Of a stretch of DNA of 64,000 nt, positions 34,649 to 43,522 are shown in pieces. The notes under the pieces are model-generated. The model had not been told where the DNA came from. It saw nothing but the letters and a program-made list of their open reading frames with translations, and made no database searches. Position 1 is the first letter of the stretch. The number at the start of each line of letters is the position of its first letter. The stretch comes from Clostridium vitabionis. Lineage in GTDB: Bacteria; Bacillota; Clostridia; Lachnospirales; Lachnospiraceae. The position numbers were made by a program, and so were the translations under genes. The stretch spans positions 310,001 to 374,000 of the forward strand of contig NZ_JADKQA010000001.1 of NCBI RefSeq assembly GCF_015351765.1. Reading direction: 5' to 3'.

Positions 34649-37285
34649 ATGGCAAAATGGGTTTATAAGTTCGAAGAAGGCAGAGCCTCCATGAGAAATC
34701 TTCTCGGCGGCAAGGGCTGCAACCTTGCCGAGATGACGTATCTCGGCCTGCCGATCCCGCAGGGCTTCACCATCACGACAGAGGCCTGCACGGAATATCA
34801 CAAGAACAACAACGCGCTCACCCAGGAGATGGAAGACCAGATTCTCGAGGATCTGACCTGGCTTGAGGGCATTAACGGCAAAAAGTTCGGCGATGTCAAC
34901 GACCCGCTGCTTGTATCGGTCCGTTCCGGCGCCCGTGTTTCCATGCCGGGCATGATGGACACGATCCTGAACCTCGGGCTGAACGATGTCGCTGTTGAGG
35001 GCTTTGCGAAGAAGACGAACAACCCGAGATTTGCCTACGATTCTTATAGAAGATTCATCCAGATGTTCTCCGACGTTGTCATGGGCGTTCCGAAGAGCCT
35101 CTTCGAGAAGGAGATCGATGCCCTGAAGGCAAAGAAGGGCGTGAAGTACGATATCGACCTCGATACCGACGACATGAAGTCCCTGATCGCTACCTTTAAG
35201 CAGATCTACAAGGACAACCAGCACGAGGATTTCCCGCAGGATGCGAAGACACAGCTGTTCGAGGCCGTGAGGGCCGTATTCCGCAGCTGGGACAACCCGC
35301 GCGCCATCGTCTACAGAAGAATGAATGATATCCCGGGCGACTGGGGCACCGCGGTCAATGTACAGACCATGGTATTCGGCAACATGGGCAATACCTCCGG
35401 CACGGGCGTTGCGTTCACCCGCAACCCGGCGACCGGTGAGAAGGGAATCTTCGGTGAGTACCTGATCGATGCCCAGGGCGAGGATGTCGTTGCCGGCGTC
35501 CGCACACCGAGCCCGATCAGCCAGCTCGAGAAGGATCTTCCGGAGTGCTACAAGCAGTTCATGGAACTGGCGACCAAGCTGGAGAACCATTTCCACGACA
35601 TGCAGGATATGGAGTTCACCATCCAGGAAGGCAAGCTGTACTTCCTGCAGACCAGAAACGGCAAGAGAACCGCCCAGGCGGCCATCAAGATCGCCTGCGA
35701 CCTTGTTGACGAGGGCCAGATTGATGAGAAGGAAGCGGTTTGCCGTATCGAGGCAAAGTCGCTCGACCAGCTGCTTCACCCGACATTCGATAAGGACGCC
35801 CTGAAGGCCGGCGAGGTGATCGGCCACGCACTTCCGGCTTCCCCGGGTGCCGCTGCAGGCAAGATCTACTTCACCGCTGAGGAAGCGAAGGCTGCCGGCA
35901 AGGGCGGCAGAGGCGAGAGAGTTGTCCTTGTCCGCCTGGAGACTTCCCCGGAGGACATCGAGGGTATGCACGCTTCCGAGGGCATTCTCACGGCCAGAGG
36001 CGGCATGACCTCCCACGCGGCGGTTGTTGCCCGCGGCATGGGCACCTGCTGCGTATCCGGCTGCACCGAGCTCAAGGTTGACGAGGAGAAGAAGGTCTGC
36101 GAGCTTGGCGGATACACCTTCCATGAGGGCGATTACATTTCCCTGGACGGTAACACCGGAAATATCTACAAGGGCGATATCAAGACGGTTCCGGCAAGCA
36201 CCAACACCGGCGATTTCGGCCGCATCATGGGCTGGGCAGATAAGTATAGAAAGCTGAGAGTAAGAACCAACGCGGATACCCCGGCAGACGCGGCGAACGC
36301 GGTAAGGCTGGGCGCTGAGGGCATCGGCCTCTGCCGTACCGAGCACATGTTCTTCAATGAGGACAGAATCCCGAAGATCCGCCGGATGATCCTCTCCGAT
36401 ACTGTTGAGGAGAGAGAGGCTGCGCTCAACCAGCTGATCCCGTTCCAGAAGGGTGACTTCAAGGCCATGTACAAGGCTCTTGAGGGCAGACCGATGGTTG
36501 TCCGCTATCTGGATCCGCCGCTGCATGAGTTCGTTCCGAAGACCGAGGAGGATATGGAGCAGCTGGCAAAGGATATGAACCTTTCCGTTGAGGAAGTGAA
36601 GACCAGATGCGACGAGCTCCACGAGTTCAACCCGATGATGGGCCACAGAGGCTGCCGCCTTGCGGTTACCTATCCGGAGATCGCCAAGATGCAGACCCGT
36701 GCGGTTATGGAAGCTGCCATCGAGGTGAACGCAGAGGAAGGCTACAGCATCGAGCCGGATATCATGATCCCGCTTGTCGGCGAGGTGAAGGAGCTCAAGT
36801 TCGTCAAGGACGTTGTCGTTGAGACCGCCGAGGCTGTCAAGAAGGAAAAGAATTCCGACATCAAGTACCACATCGGCACGATGATCGAGATCCCGAGAGC
36901 GGCACTCACCGCGGATAAGATCGCCCAGGAGGCTGAATTCTTCTCCTTCGGCACCAATGATCTGACCCAGATGACGTTCGGCTTCAGCCGTGACGACGCG
37001 GGCAAGTTCCTGGAGTCCTACTATCAGAACAAGATCTATGAGTTTGATCCGTTCGCGAAGCTGGATCAGGAGGGCGTCGGCCAGCTGGTACAGATGGCTG
37101 TTGAGAAGGGCCGCAAGACGAGGCCTGACCTTCACTGCGGAATCTGCGGCGAGCACGGCGGCGATCCGTCCACCATTGACTTCTGCCACAGAGTAGGCCT
37201 GGACTATGTTTCCTGCTCACCGTTCCGTGTGCCGATTGCAAGACTGGCTGCGGCTCAGGCGGCAATCAACAACGAAAAGAACTGA
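34649..37285 (+). CDS. ppdK: Pyruvate, phosphate dikinase
   Basis: An 878-residue enzyme interconverting pyruvate + ATP + Pi and PEP + AMP + PPi. The N-terminal ATP-grasp starts KWVYKFEEG..NLLGGKGCNLAEM. The swinging phosphohistidine domain has the catalytic His in TARGGMTSHAAVVARGMG (about residue 455). The C-terminal TIM barrel has GIGLCRTEHMF, IMIPLVGEVKEL, FSFGTNDLTQM and the Cys in CGICGEHGGDP. Its length equals Clostridium symbiosum PPDK. ATG 34649 follows AGGAGGAAAG. Strong codon bias suggests high expression. It feeds glycolysis/gluconeogenesis, and PEP for the DAHP synthase downstream. Confidence 0.98.
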   Translation: MAKWVYKFEEGRASMRNLLGGKGCNLAEMTYLGLPIPQGFTITTEACTEYHKNNNALTQEMEDQILEDLTWLEGINGKKFGDVNDPLLVSVRSGARVSMPGMMDTILNLGLNDVAVEGFAKKTNNPRFAYDSYRRFIQMFSDVVMGVPKSLFEKEIDALKAKKGVKYDIDLDTDDMKSLIATFKQIYKDNQHEDFPQDAKTQLFEAVRAVFRSWDNPRAIVYRRMNDIPGDWGTAVNVQTMVFGNMGNTSGTGVAFTRNPATGEKGIFGEYLIDAQGEDVVAGVRTPSPISQLEKDLPECYKQFMELATKLENHFHDMQDMEFTIQEGKLYFLQTRNGKRTAQAAIKIACDLVDEGQIDEKEAVCRIEAKSLDQLLHPTFDKDALKAGEVIGHALPASPGAAAGKIYFTAEEAKAAGKGGRGERVVLVRLETSPEDIEGMHASEGILTARGGMTSHAAVVARGMGTCCVSGCTELKVDEEKKVCELGGYTFHEGDYISLDGNTGNIYKGDIKTVPASTNTGDFGRIMGWADKYRKLRVRTNADTPADAANAVRLGAEGIGLCRTEHMFFNEDRIPKIRRMILSDTVEEREAALNQLIPFQKGDFKAMYKALEGRPMVVRYLDPPLHEFVPKTEEDMEQLAKDMNLSVEEVKTRCDELHEFNPMMGHRGCRLAVTYPEIAKMQTRAVMEAAIEVNAEEGYSIEPDIMIPLVGEVKELKFVKDVVVETAEAVKKEKNSDIKYHIGTMIEIPRAALTADKIAQEAEFFSFGTNDLTQMTFGFSRDDAGKFLESYYQNKIYEFDPFAKLDQEGVGQLVQMAVEKGRKTRPDLHCGICGEHGGDPSTIDFCHRVGLDYVSCSPFRVPIARLAAAQAAINNEKN

Positions 37286-37316
37286 TCGACGGGTTCTTTG
37301 AAATCATGGATGAAGA

Positions 37317-37353
37317 GGCTGCTGCGCGGAGAAATCCGTGCGGCAGTCTTTTT
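37317..37353 (+). terminator. Intrinsic terminator of ppdK
   Basis: A 13-bp stem (37317-37329 with 37336-37348, wobble pairs) is followed by T5. The remainder up to 37461 contains no other feature that I recognise. Confidence 0.85.
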
Positions 37354-37461
37354 CTATGGAAAAAATCGGCCGGCGGCAGGATTTTTTTTATGTTTCAGGA
37401 ATACGGCATAGCTGCACCATTTCCGCTGCGGCTAAAAATTTTTCCACCTCCCGGGAATTGA

Positions 37462-37490
37462 TTTACACTGAATTTTATTTATGATATAAA
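37462..37490 (+). promoter_or_regulatory. SigA promoter for the Cna_B surface protein
   Basis: TTTACA, 17-bp spacer, TATAAA in an AT-rich stretch, giving a leader of about 80 nt. Confidence 0.8.
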
Positions 37491-37577
37491 GGTTAATAAC
37501 TGAAAAATACCCGCAAGAGATGTATCTATAAACAGGAAAATCCAGGATTCTATTCCAGGCAGGAAGGACGGACAGAA

Positions 37578-40500
37578 TTGAAAAAACGAGGAATGGCAGG
37601 CAGATTGTTATTGACGCTGGCTTTGACAGCCAGCCTGGTCAGCCAGACGGTATTTCCCGGGCAGGCCTCCGGGCAGGGGATCTCGGAAGCTGCCGCAGGG
37701 GAATCTGCCGCGGCAGAAGCGGAGGCAAAGGCGACGCCGGGCTCGCTTGCCGGGGACAGCGGAACTGGCGGGGAGAGCGGCAGCGACAATGAGAGCAGCG
37801 CCAATGAAAACGGCAGCACAAAGGAGACGGAGCGTGCCGGGGAGGAGAATCAGGAACTTCTCCTCGATGATGTCACCCCGGCAACCGCCGCAGATCTCAT
37901 CCCGGCGCTCACGCTGGACACGGCAGCCGATGACGGGACGAAGATCCATATCGAGGCGCCGGAGGGGGCATTTCCCGACGGGATCCAGGTGTCGGTAAAG
38001 CGCGTGGATGCGGCCAACATCCTCGACGCGCTGCGAAAGGCATCCGCGGACGATAGCCTCGAGGAAGACCGGGTCGCGGCTTATGATTTCGACTTTTTCC
38101 TGGACGATCAGCACGATATCGAGCCGAAAAAGGAGATCTCGGTGCAGATTGTCCTCCCGCAGATGAAAGACCAGGAGAAGGCGAGTGCCTACCACCTGAA
38201 GGATGAGGGCGCGGAGGCGGAGGAAAAGCCGGTGACGGTGGATCCGGAAACCGGGACGGTCACGCTGGAGGCGGAGGAGTTCTCGACCTACGCGATTCTG
38301 CTCGGCGTGACGCAAAATTCCAACGGGATCAGGATCGATTATGATGAAAAGACCGATATCCATTCGGTTACGGACAGCGACGGCAATCGGATCATCCTCT
38401 ACTGCATGAACAACCAGCTGCACTGGCCGCATTCGACGCCGGCCACGCCTAATGTGCCGCTCTACCAGGAGACGACGCTGGAGAAGTTCTGCGCGGAGAG
38501 CAACATCACCGGCGATAAGATGGCAAACCTGAAAACGCAGGTGGAGAATCTCCTCTATGCAGGGTATCCCTATAACGGCTACGGCCTCTACCAGGTGGCT
38601 GACCCGGCTCCAACGCTTACGGAGGGCGAGTTTAACCAGCTGCTCAATGCGCCGCAGTTTCTTCGCGAGGATTTCCCGGACAGCCTTGGCAATCGGACAT
38701 TTACCTATGCTGACCGGAATAATAGCGCGAAGATCGCCCAGTTAAAAACATTTCTGCTCGCTGTGGGGGATTATTTCCTTGGCGGGACTACACCTTCCGG
38801 CCTTACTTACCAGCAGCTGATGCAGCTCCCATTTGTTCGGGCTGCTTACTGCATGGTTTATTACGCAGGAGCTCCCATTGATGCGTACTCCGCGATGTAT
38901 CTTGCTGATTATTATGTGACGGAATCGAAGGCGTACACCAGTACTTCCTATGCAATCTGGATCGCCATGAATAATGCTGGTGTCCAGAATAATAGTCTTA
39001 CTGAGGATGATGCAGACGCCTTGACGAGAAAACTGCTGGATGCGGACACGAAGGACCTGATTCCCACGTCGGAGCCAGAGGATGACGACATCCGCGTGAC
39101 CGGCGACCTGACGTACGCATACAGCACAACGGATCACCAATGGCATACCGGGCGCCTGACACTTTCCGTGCCGGATACCTACCATGTCAGCTTCACGCTT
39201 GAGCTTCCGGCAGGCGTTACCGAGGAGAGCGGAAAGAGAGAGATTAAGCCCGGCGAGAGTTTTTCCCTGGTTACAGCCGAGAAGCCGGCAGAGGCAAATG
39301 GTTTCCGGCTGACAGCCAAAGTCCCGTGGATGGATCCGAACCTCAAGGTCTACACCGCGATGGGCAATGCGGTAGCCTCGGACGGCAAGGGCTACCAGAA
39401 CATGATCGGCGCAGTGATCCATGAAAAGGAGATCACCCAGTCGTTCAAGCTTCACGAGACGTCTGGGGAGAGTGTCAGCTTTACCAAGGTGTGGGATGAC
39501 GCGAATGACCAGGACGGGATCCGACCGACGATGGAGGCTTATGCGGCCAAACTTCATCTCCTGGCAGCAGGGCTAAGCGGAACGCTCGATGTATCGAAAA
39601 ATTATCCGCCGGTGATCACCCAGCAGGGAAATGGCACCTGGACGGTGACCTACCTGGATCTCCCGGAGAGCATCGAGGAGGCAGGCGGCAAGGTTTCCTA
39701 TTCGGTCAAAGAGGACAGCATTGCTGGCTATACGGCAAGCGCTGAGACGGTCAAAAACGGCGAGATTCTCACGAACACCCATACGCCGGAGACGACCAGC
39801 GTAACTGGTAAGAAGACCTGGGACGATAACAACGATGCGGCAGGGAACCGTCCGTCGAGCATCAAGGTCAACCTGCTTGCGAACGGTGAAAAGAAAGAAA
39901 GCCAGACCGTGCAGGCGGATGCGGACGGAAACTGGACATACACCTTCAGCAATCTTCCGAAAAATGCTCAGGGCTCGCCGATCACGTACTCGGTGACCGA
40001 GGATGTGGTGGACGATTATACCGGAAGTTACAACGGTTTCGATATTACCAATACCTATACGCCAGGCCACGCAGCCATCACGGTATCCAAGGCCTGGAAG
40101 GATGGGAACAACCAGGATGGCATCCGTCCCGCAAGCATCCAGGTACAGCTCTATCAGGATGATGTAGCCTACGGCGATCCCGTTACGCTGAGCGCGGAGA
40201 ACGGCTGGCGCTATACCTGGGGCAAGCTGGAGGAAAAGCGCAACAGCTATTCGATCAAAGAAATCACCGATGTCCCGGGCTATACGACCAAGATCGAGGG
40301 AATGCCAAGAACCGGATTTACTATCGTGAACGCCCACACGCCGGAGACGGTCACGGTGTCCGGGACGAAGACCTGGAACGATGAGAATGACCGGGCAGGT
40401 AGGCGGCCGGGCAGTATCACGGTGGAGCTCTACGCGGATGGCGTCTGGATTGACGGCCGGATTGTGAAGCCGGACGCGGATGGCAGCTGGACGTACAGCT

Positions 40501-41192
40501 TTGTGGATCTTCCGAAGTATGCCGACGGTAAGGAGATCAACTATGCAATCAAGGAGATCCCGGTAGAAAATTACAGCACGGCAATCAACGGCTATGATGT
40601 GACCAACACCTATACCCCGGGTAGCACACACCATTCTTCCGGCGGCAGTGGCGGCTCCGGCGGCTCGGCGTACTCGACAGCGACAACCCGCGTGACCGTG
40701 ACGAAGGTCTGGAACGATGCGGATAACCAGTACGGCATCCGGCCGGACAGCGTGCAGGTTCAGCTTTACGCGGACGGCAAGCCGAGCGGAGATCCCGTGA
40801 CGCTTTACGCGGACGGTGGCTGGACACATACCTGGACTGGACTTGCGGTGCGAACCCGGAGCGGGGCGAAGATCGCCTACACGGTGCAGGAAGTTTCCGA
40901 AAGCAAAAATTATACCGCTGCGGTTTCGGGAAATGCGGCGGACGGCTATATCCTGACCAACACCTATGAACAGGGCGCGGAGACGGTGGCAAATGGCGGG
41001 AATACCTGGGAGAAAGGCGGTGCTGTCGGCCTGCAGGAGGACAGCAATGTACGGAGAGGGAAAGTCAGCTCGCGGAACAGGAATGGCGTTCCTAAGACGG
41101 GGGATCACGCCCACGTCCTTTTGTACAGCGTGCTCAGCATTTCCGCGCTGGCGCTGTTGATGCTCTACGGATATCGGAGGAGAAGAAGATAA
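37578..41192 (+). CDS. Large Cna_B-repeat surface protein with degenerate thioester domain
   Basis: A 1204-residue cell-wall protein. Signal peptide at about 1-32; a low-complexity Ser/Glu/Asn stretch to about 90; a beta-rich domain to about 245. A thioester-type domain at about 270-470 has the Cys in LYCMNN (Cys276), but the matching TQxAIW is TSYAIW (Ser457), so the Gln is lost. Five Cna_B domains follow at about 631-736, 739-828, 832-922, 924-1014 and 1038-1131, with repeated TKxWxDxNxxxGxRP starts, the last preceded by a Gly/Ser linker. The C-terminus is VPKTGD (1171-1176), a hydrophobic helix and YRRRRR: a sortase signal. The start is TTG after AGGAAGGACGG. Acts as an adhesin or pilin-like stalk. 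Confidence 0.88.
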   Translation: MKKRGMAGRLLLTLALTASLVSQTVFPGQASGQGISEAAAGESAAAEAEAKATPGSLAGDSGTGGESGSDNESSANENGSTKETERAGEENQELLLDDVTPATAADLIPALTLDTAADDGTKIHIEAPEGAFPDGIQVSVKRVDAANILDALRKASADDSLEEDRVAAYDFDFFLDDQHDIEPKKEISVQIVLPQMKDQEKASAYHLKDEGAEAEEKPVTVDPETGTVTLEAEEFSTYAILLGVTQNSNGIRIDYDEKTDIHSVTDSDGNRIILYCMNNQLHWPHSTPATPNVPLYQETTLEKFCAESNITGDKMANLKTQVENLLYAGYPYNGYGLYQVADPAPTLTEGEFNQLLNAPQFLREDFPDSLGNRTFTYADRNNSAKIAQLKTFLLAVGDYFLGGTTPSGLTYQQLMQLPFVRAAYCMVYYAGAPIDAYSAMYLADYYVTESKAYTSTSYAIWIAMNNAGVQNNSLTEDDADALTRKLLDADTKDLIPTSEPEDDDIRVTGDLTYAYSTTDHQWHTGRLTLSVPDTYHVSFTLELPAGVTEESGKREIKPGESFSLVTAEKPAEANGFRLTAKVPWMDPNLKVYTAMGNAVASDGKGYQNMIGAVIHEKEITQSFKLHETSGESVSFTKVWDDANDQDGIRPTMEAYAAKLHLLAAGLSGTLDVSKNYPPVITQQGNGTWTVTYLDLPESIEEAGGKVSYSVKEDSIAGYTASAETVKNGEILTNTHTPETTSVTGKKTWDDNNDAAGNRPSSIKVNLLANGEKKESQTVQADADGNWTYTFSNLPKNAQGSPITYSVTEDVVDDYTGSYNGFDITNTYTPGHAAITVSKAWKDGNNQDGIRPASIQVQLYQDDVAYGDPVTLSAENGWRYTWGKLEEKRNSYSIKEITDVPGYTTKIEGMPRTGFTIVNAHTPETVTVSGTKTWNDENDRAGRRPGSITVELYADGVWIDGRIVKPDADGSWTYSFVDLPKYADGKEINYAIKEIPVENYSTAINGYDVTNTYTPGSTHHSSGGSGGSGGSAYSTATTRVTVTKVWNDADNQYGIRPDSVQVQLYADGKPSGDPVTLYADGGWTHTWTGLAVRTRSGAKIAYTVQEVSESKNYTAAVSGNAADGYILTNTYEQGAETVANGGNTWEKGGAVGLQEDSNVRRGKVSSRNRNGVPKTGDHAHVLLYSVLSISALALLMLYGYRRRRR

Positions 41193-41274
41193 TTTTCCCT
41201 GAGAATATGGGTTGACCGGGAATTGCCCGGGATTGGCGGCTGCCGGCAGGCACCCCGGACTAAGCGGGTGCGGC

Positions 41275-41348
41275 CGGCGGCCGCATTTTCGCATCCAGAG
41301 TTTCCCGCCGCCCGGCGGCCGCATCTCGCATCCGGAGTTTCCCGCCGC
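41275..41348. repeat. Tandem pair of about 36 bp, GC-rich
   Basis: Two near-identical units (41275-41311 and 41313-41348) start CGGCGGCCGCAT and end GTTTCCCGCCGC. They lie in the roughly 350-nt gap after the Cna_B gene, which otherwise contains only hairpin-prone GC-rich sequence up to the promoter at 41462. Confidence 0.6.
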
Positions 41349-41461
41349 TCACCAGCCACATCACCGGGGAATTGCCACGGCGGCATACGGGGAACTGCTG
41401 ACGGGGCCTGCGTATGCCAGCAAACAGGATGCGTGCCACGTTAAAGCAAAAGGAAATAGTA

Positions 41462-41490
41462 TTTACTTTAAAGCGAAGAAGTGGTAGAAT
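41462..41490 (+). promoter_or_regulatory. SigA promoter and leader hairpin of DAHP synthase gene
   Basis: TTTACT, 17-bp spacer, TAGAAT. Immediately downstream CCTCCC/GGGAGG (41491-41512) forms a stem followed by ACTTTT, an attenuator-like arrangement at the start of the transcript. Confidence 0.75.
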
Positions 41491-41542
41491 CCTCCCTGTC
41501 AGAGATGGGAGGACTTTTGAGCAGCCGAAAGGAGTGGCGATC

Positions 41543-42577
41543 ATGGAAATGCAGATGGAATTCATCCGGAAACTTCCGATTCCGAAGGAACTGAAGCAGA
41601 GATTTCCGGTTACCGACGACCTGAGAAAGATCAAGGAGGAGAGAGACCGCGAGATCGCGGACATTTTCACGGGGAGAGAGGATAAATTCCTGCTGATCAT
41701 CGGACCCTGCTCCGCGGACAATGAGGACGCGGTGATCGACTATATTACCCGCCTCCGCAGGGTCCAGGAAAAGGTAGCGGACAAGGTTTTCATCATACCG
41801 CGCTGCTACACCAACAAGCCGAGGACGGTCGGCAAGGGCTACAAGGGCATGCTGCACCAGCCGGATCCGAAGGGTGTGGAGGACCTGCTCGTGGGCATCA
41901 TTTCCATCCGCGAGCTGCATACCCGGATTCTCCGGGAGACCGGCTTCACCTGCGCGGAGGAAATGCTCTATCCGGAAAATCACCGCTATCTCTCCGACCT
42001 GCTCGCCTATGTTGCGATCGGCGCAAGGTCGGTTGAGGACCAGCTGCACCGGATCGTTGGCAGTGGCGTCGGCATCCCGGTCGGGATGAAGAACCCGACC
42101 GGCGGCGACCTGAATGTCATGATCAATTCGATTGAGGCGGCGCAGAGCGACCAGCGGTTCCTGTACCGCGGCTGGGAGGTTCAGACCCATGGCAATCCGC
42201 TCGCCCATGTCATTCTCCGGGGAAGTGTTGACCGCTATGGCCGGAATCATCCCAACTACCATTATGAAGACCTCCGCGAGGTCATGGATCTCTATCAGCA
42301 GAGAAACCTGGAAAATCCGGCGGTGATCGTGGATACGAATCACAGTAACTCCGGCAAACACTATCTGGAACAGATCCGGATTGCCAAGGATGTGCTCCAC
42401 AGCATGCACGTCAACCCGGAATTCCGGAAGCTGGTCAAAGGGCTGATGATCGAGAGCTACATTGAGGACGGGAACCAGCCTGTCGGCGGCGGGGTGTACG
42501 GGAAGTCCATCACCGATCCCTGCCTCGGCTGGGAGAAGACGGAAAAGCTGATTTATGAGATCGCGGATATGCTGTAA
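41543..42577 (+). CDS. aroF: 3-deoxy-7-phosphoheptulonate (DAHP) synthase, class I
   Basis: A 344-residue AroF/G/H-type enzyme that condenses PEP and erythrose 4-phosphate at the entry of aromatic amino acid synthesis. Signatures: LLIIGPCSADNEDAVIDY, the metal Cys in IPRCYTNKPRT, GARSVEDQLHR, GMKNPTGG, VIVDTNHSNSGK and GLMIESYIEDGNQ. Length and N-terminal extension fit the feedback-regulated group. ATG 41543 follows AAAGGAG; an upstream in-frame ATG is in the promoter region. No other aro genes adjoin it. Confidence 0.95.
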   Translation: MEMQMEFIRKLPIPKELKQRFPVTDDLRKIKEERDREIADIFTGREDKFLLIIGPCSADNEDAVIDYITRLRRVQEKVADKVFIIPRCYTNKPRTVGKGYKGMLHQPDPKGVEDLLVGIISIRELHTRILRETGFTCAEEMLYPENHRYLSDLLAYVAIGARSVEDQLHRIVGSGVGIPVGMKNPTGGDLNVMINSIEAAQSDQRFLYRGWEVQTHGNPLAHVILRGSVDRYGRNHPNYHYEDLREVMDLYQQRNLENPAVIVDTNHSNSGKHYLEQIRIAKDVLHSMHVNPEFRKLVKGLMIESYIEDGNQPVGGGVYGKSITDPCLGWEKTEKLIYEIADML

Positions 42578-42601
42578 TTTCCGCGTCGCGAGATAAAAAG
42601 A

Positions 42602-42626
42602 CCCCAGGCAGAAGTTTTGCCTGGGG
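42602..42626. terminator. Hairpin terminator between convergent genes
   Basis: CCCCAGGCA / TGCCTGGGG stem with a 7-nt loop, with AAAAAG upstream and CCTTGCTTT downstream, so usable for both aroF and the convergent FtsL/DivIC-like gene. Confidence 0.75.
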
Positions 42627-42679
42627 CCTTGCTTTATGGAATTGCGTTTGACAAGGAAATTCTGGCGGCGGAACCGCGG

Positions 42680-43153
42680 TCAGGACTTCGGGATCTCCCG
42701 ATTTTGGGTGACAAATTCCTTATCCGTGGAATGATACTCAAGCACCTGGCCATTTTCCGGATAGACCATGCCGTACTGCGTGGTGGCGAGCCGGTAAATC
42801 CGGGTCAGGTCCATGGCGGAGTCCACTTTCTGCTGAATCACGTCGTTGTCCGCCTTCTGCTTCGCAAGCTGCGTCTCCAGCGCGTCGACGGAAGACTGGC
42901 GGTTCTGGAGATCTGAGCGGATGTGCAGGTAGTTCACACAGAGAAGGAGGCAGATGCATCCCGCCACGGCGAGCATGGCGACGTAGCCGAATCCCATCGA
43001 GCGCGCCCGCGCGCGGCTCCGGTGCTGTGGGAAAGGGCTGTCCTTCTCCCCGCCGACCACCCTGAGCGGGATTTCTGTATGGGTATCGGATTCCACAACC
43101 GTGGAACCGATGATAACGCCTTTTTTGTTCATGTGAAAATCAATTCTAACCAT
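42680..43153 (-). CDS. FtsL/DivIC-like single-pass coiled-coil protein
   Basis: A 157-residue bitopic protein. A basic cytoplasmic segment to about 50 contains RSRARARS. One transmembrane helix follows (FGYVAMLAVAGCICLLLCVNYL, about 54-75), then a heptad coiled coil (IRSDLQNRQSSVDALETQLAKQKADNDVIQQKV) and a short tail. This is the layout of septum-formation initiators (FtsL/DivIC). It is not next to other division genes. GGGGATT precedes the ATG at 43153. A good promoter lies upstream with an 11-bp direct repeat around the -10. Confidence 0.65.
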   Translation of the reverse strand: MVRIDFHMNKKGVIIGSTVVESDTHTEIPLRVVGGEKDSPFPQHRSRARARSMGFGYVAMLAVAGCICLLLCVNYLHIRSDLQNRQSSVDALETQLAKQKADNDVIQQKVDSAMDLTRIYRLATTQYGMVYPENGQVLEYHSTDKEFVTQNREIPKS

Positions 43154-43170
43154 CGAATCCCCATCCCATC

Positions 43171-43226
43171 ACCAGATCATGTAGTATTCTGGGGAAAATT
43201 ATACCAGATCATGGGGTTTTTGAAAA
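43171..43226 (-). promoter_or_regulatory. Promoter with flanking 11-bp direct repeats
   Basis: Minus strand TTTTCA (43221-43226), 17-bp spacer, TATAAT (43198-43203). CATGATCTGGT occurs twice, at 43203-43213 and 43171-43181, 32 bp apart: three helical turns. A repressor or activator site is inferred. Confidence 0.6.
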
Positions 43227-43290
43227 CCGGAAAACAGACAAATTGCATGAATATTTTTAAAGGAATTTCGAACAAATTGTCACTGGTCCG

Positions 43291-43424
43291 TGCAAGCTGT
43301 GGGAAAACCCGCAGAACGGCTGCTTGCAGGCAGTTTTGCGGGTGATCCCACAGCTTGCAGCCGAGCGCCGTAGGCGCTCGGCTCCCCGACATCGAGTGAG
43401 GCTTTGCCTCGCGAGATGTCGGGG
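43291..43424. repeat. Three-hairpin palindromic element, copy 1
   Basis: Hairpin 1 at 43292-43358 (GCAAGCTGTGGG/CCCACAGCTTGC outer stem, ACCCGCA/TGCGGGT inner stem), hairpin 2 at 43360-43382 (GCCGAGCGCC/GGCGCTCGGC), hairpin 3 at 43384-43424 (CCCCGACATC/GATGTCGGGG with GAGGC/GCCTC). The same order occurs at 63311-63450 with compensating base changes. It lies between divergent genes. Confidence 0.7.
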
Positions 43425-43469
43425 AGGGCAGTGACATTTTTCGCCACGTTTTCCCGGGAACGCCGCTGC

Positions 43470-43498
43470 TTTACTCCCGCGCGATTCTGCCGTAGAAT
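43470..43498 (+). promoter_or_regulatory. SigA promoter for pepF
   Basis: TTTACT, 17-bp spacer, TAGAAT, 24 nt before the start codon. Confidence 0.75.
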
Positions 43499-43522
43499 AG
43501 AGCCATGCAAGGAGGTAAGCCT

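Noticed and set aside
34592-37189. A very long open frame (865 codons) antisense to ppdK, and similar long antisense frames across lepA, rnj and prmA
   Set aside because: They mirror strongly coding genes in a GC-rich, codon-biased genome, have no ribosome sites and give low-complexity Leu/Arg/Asp-rich products.
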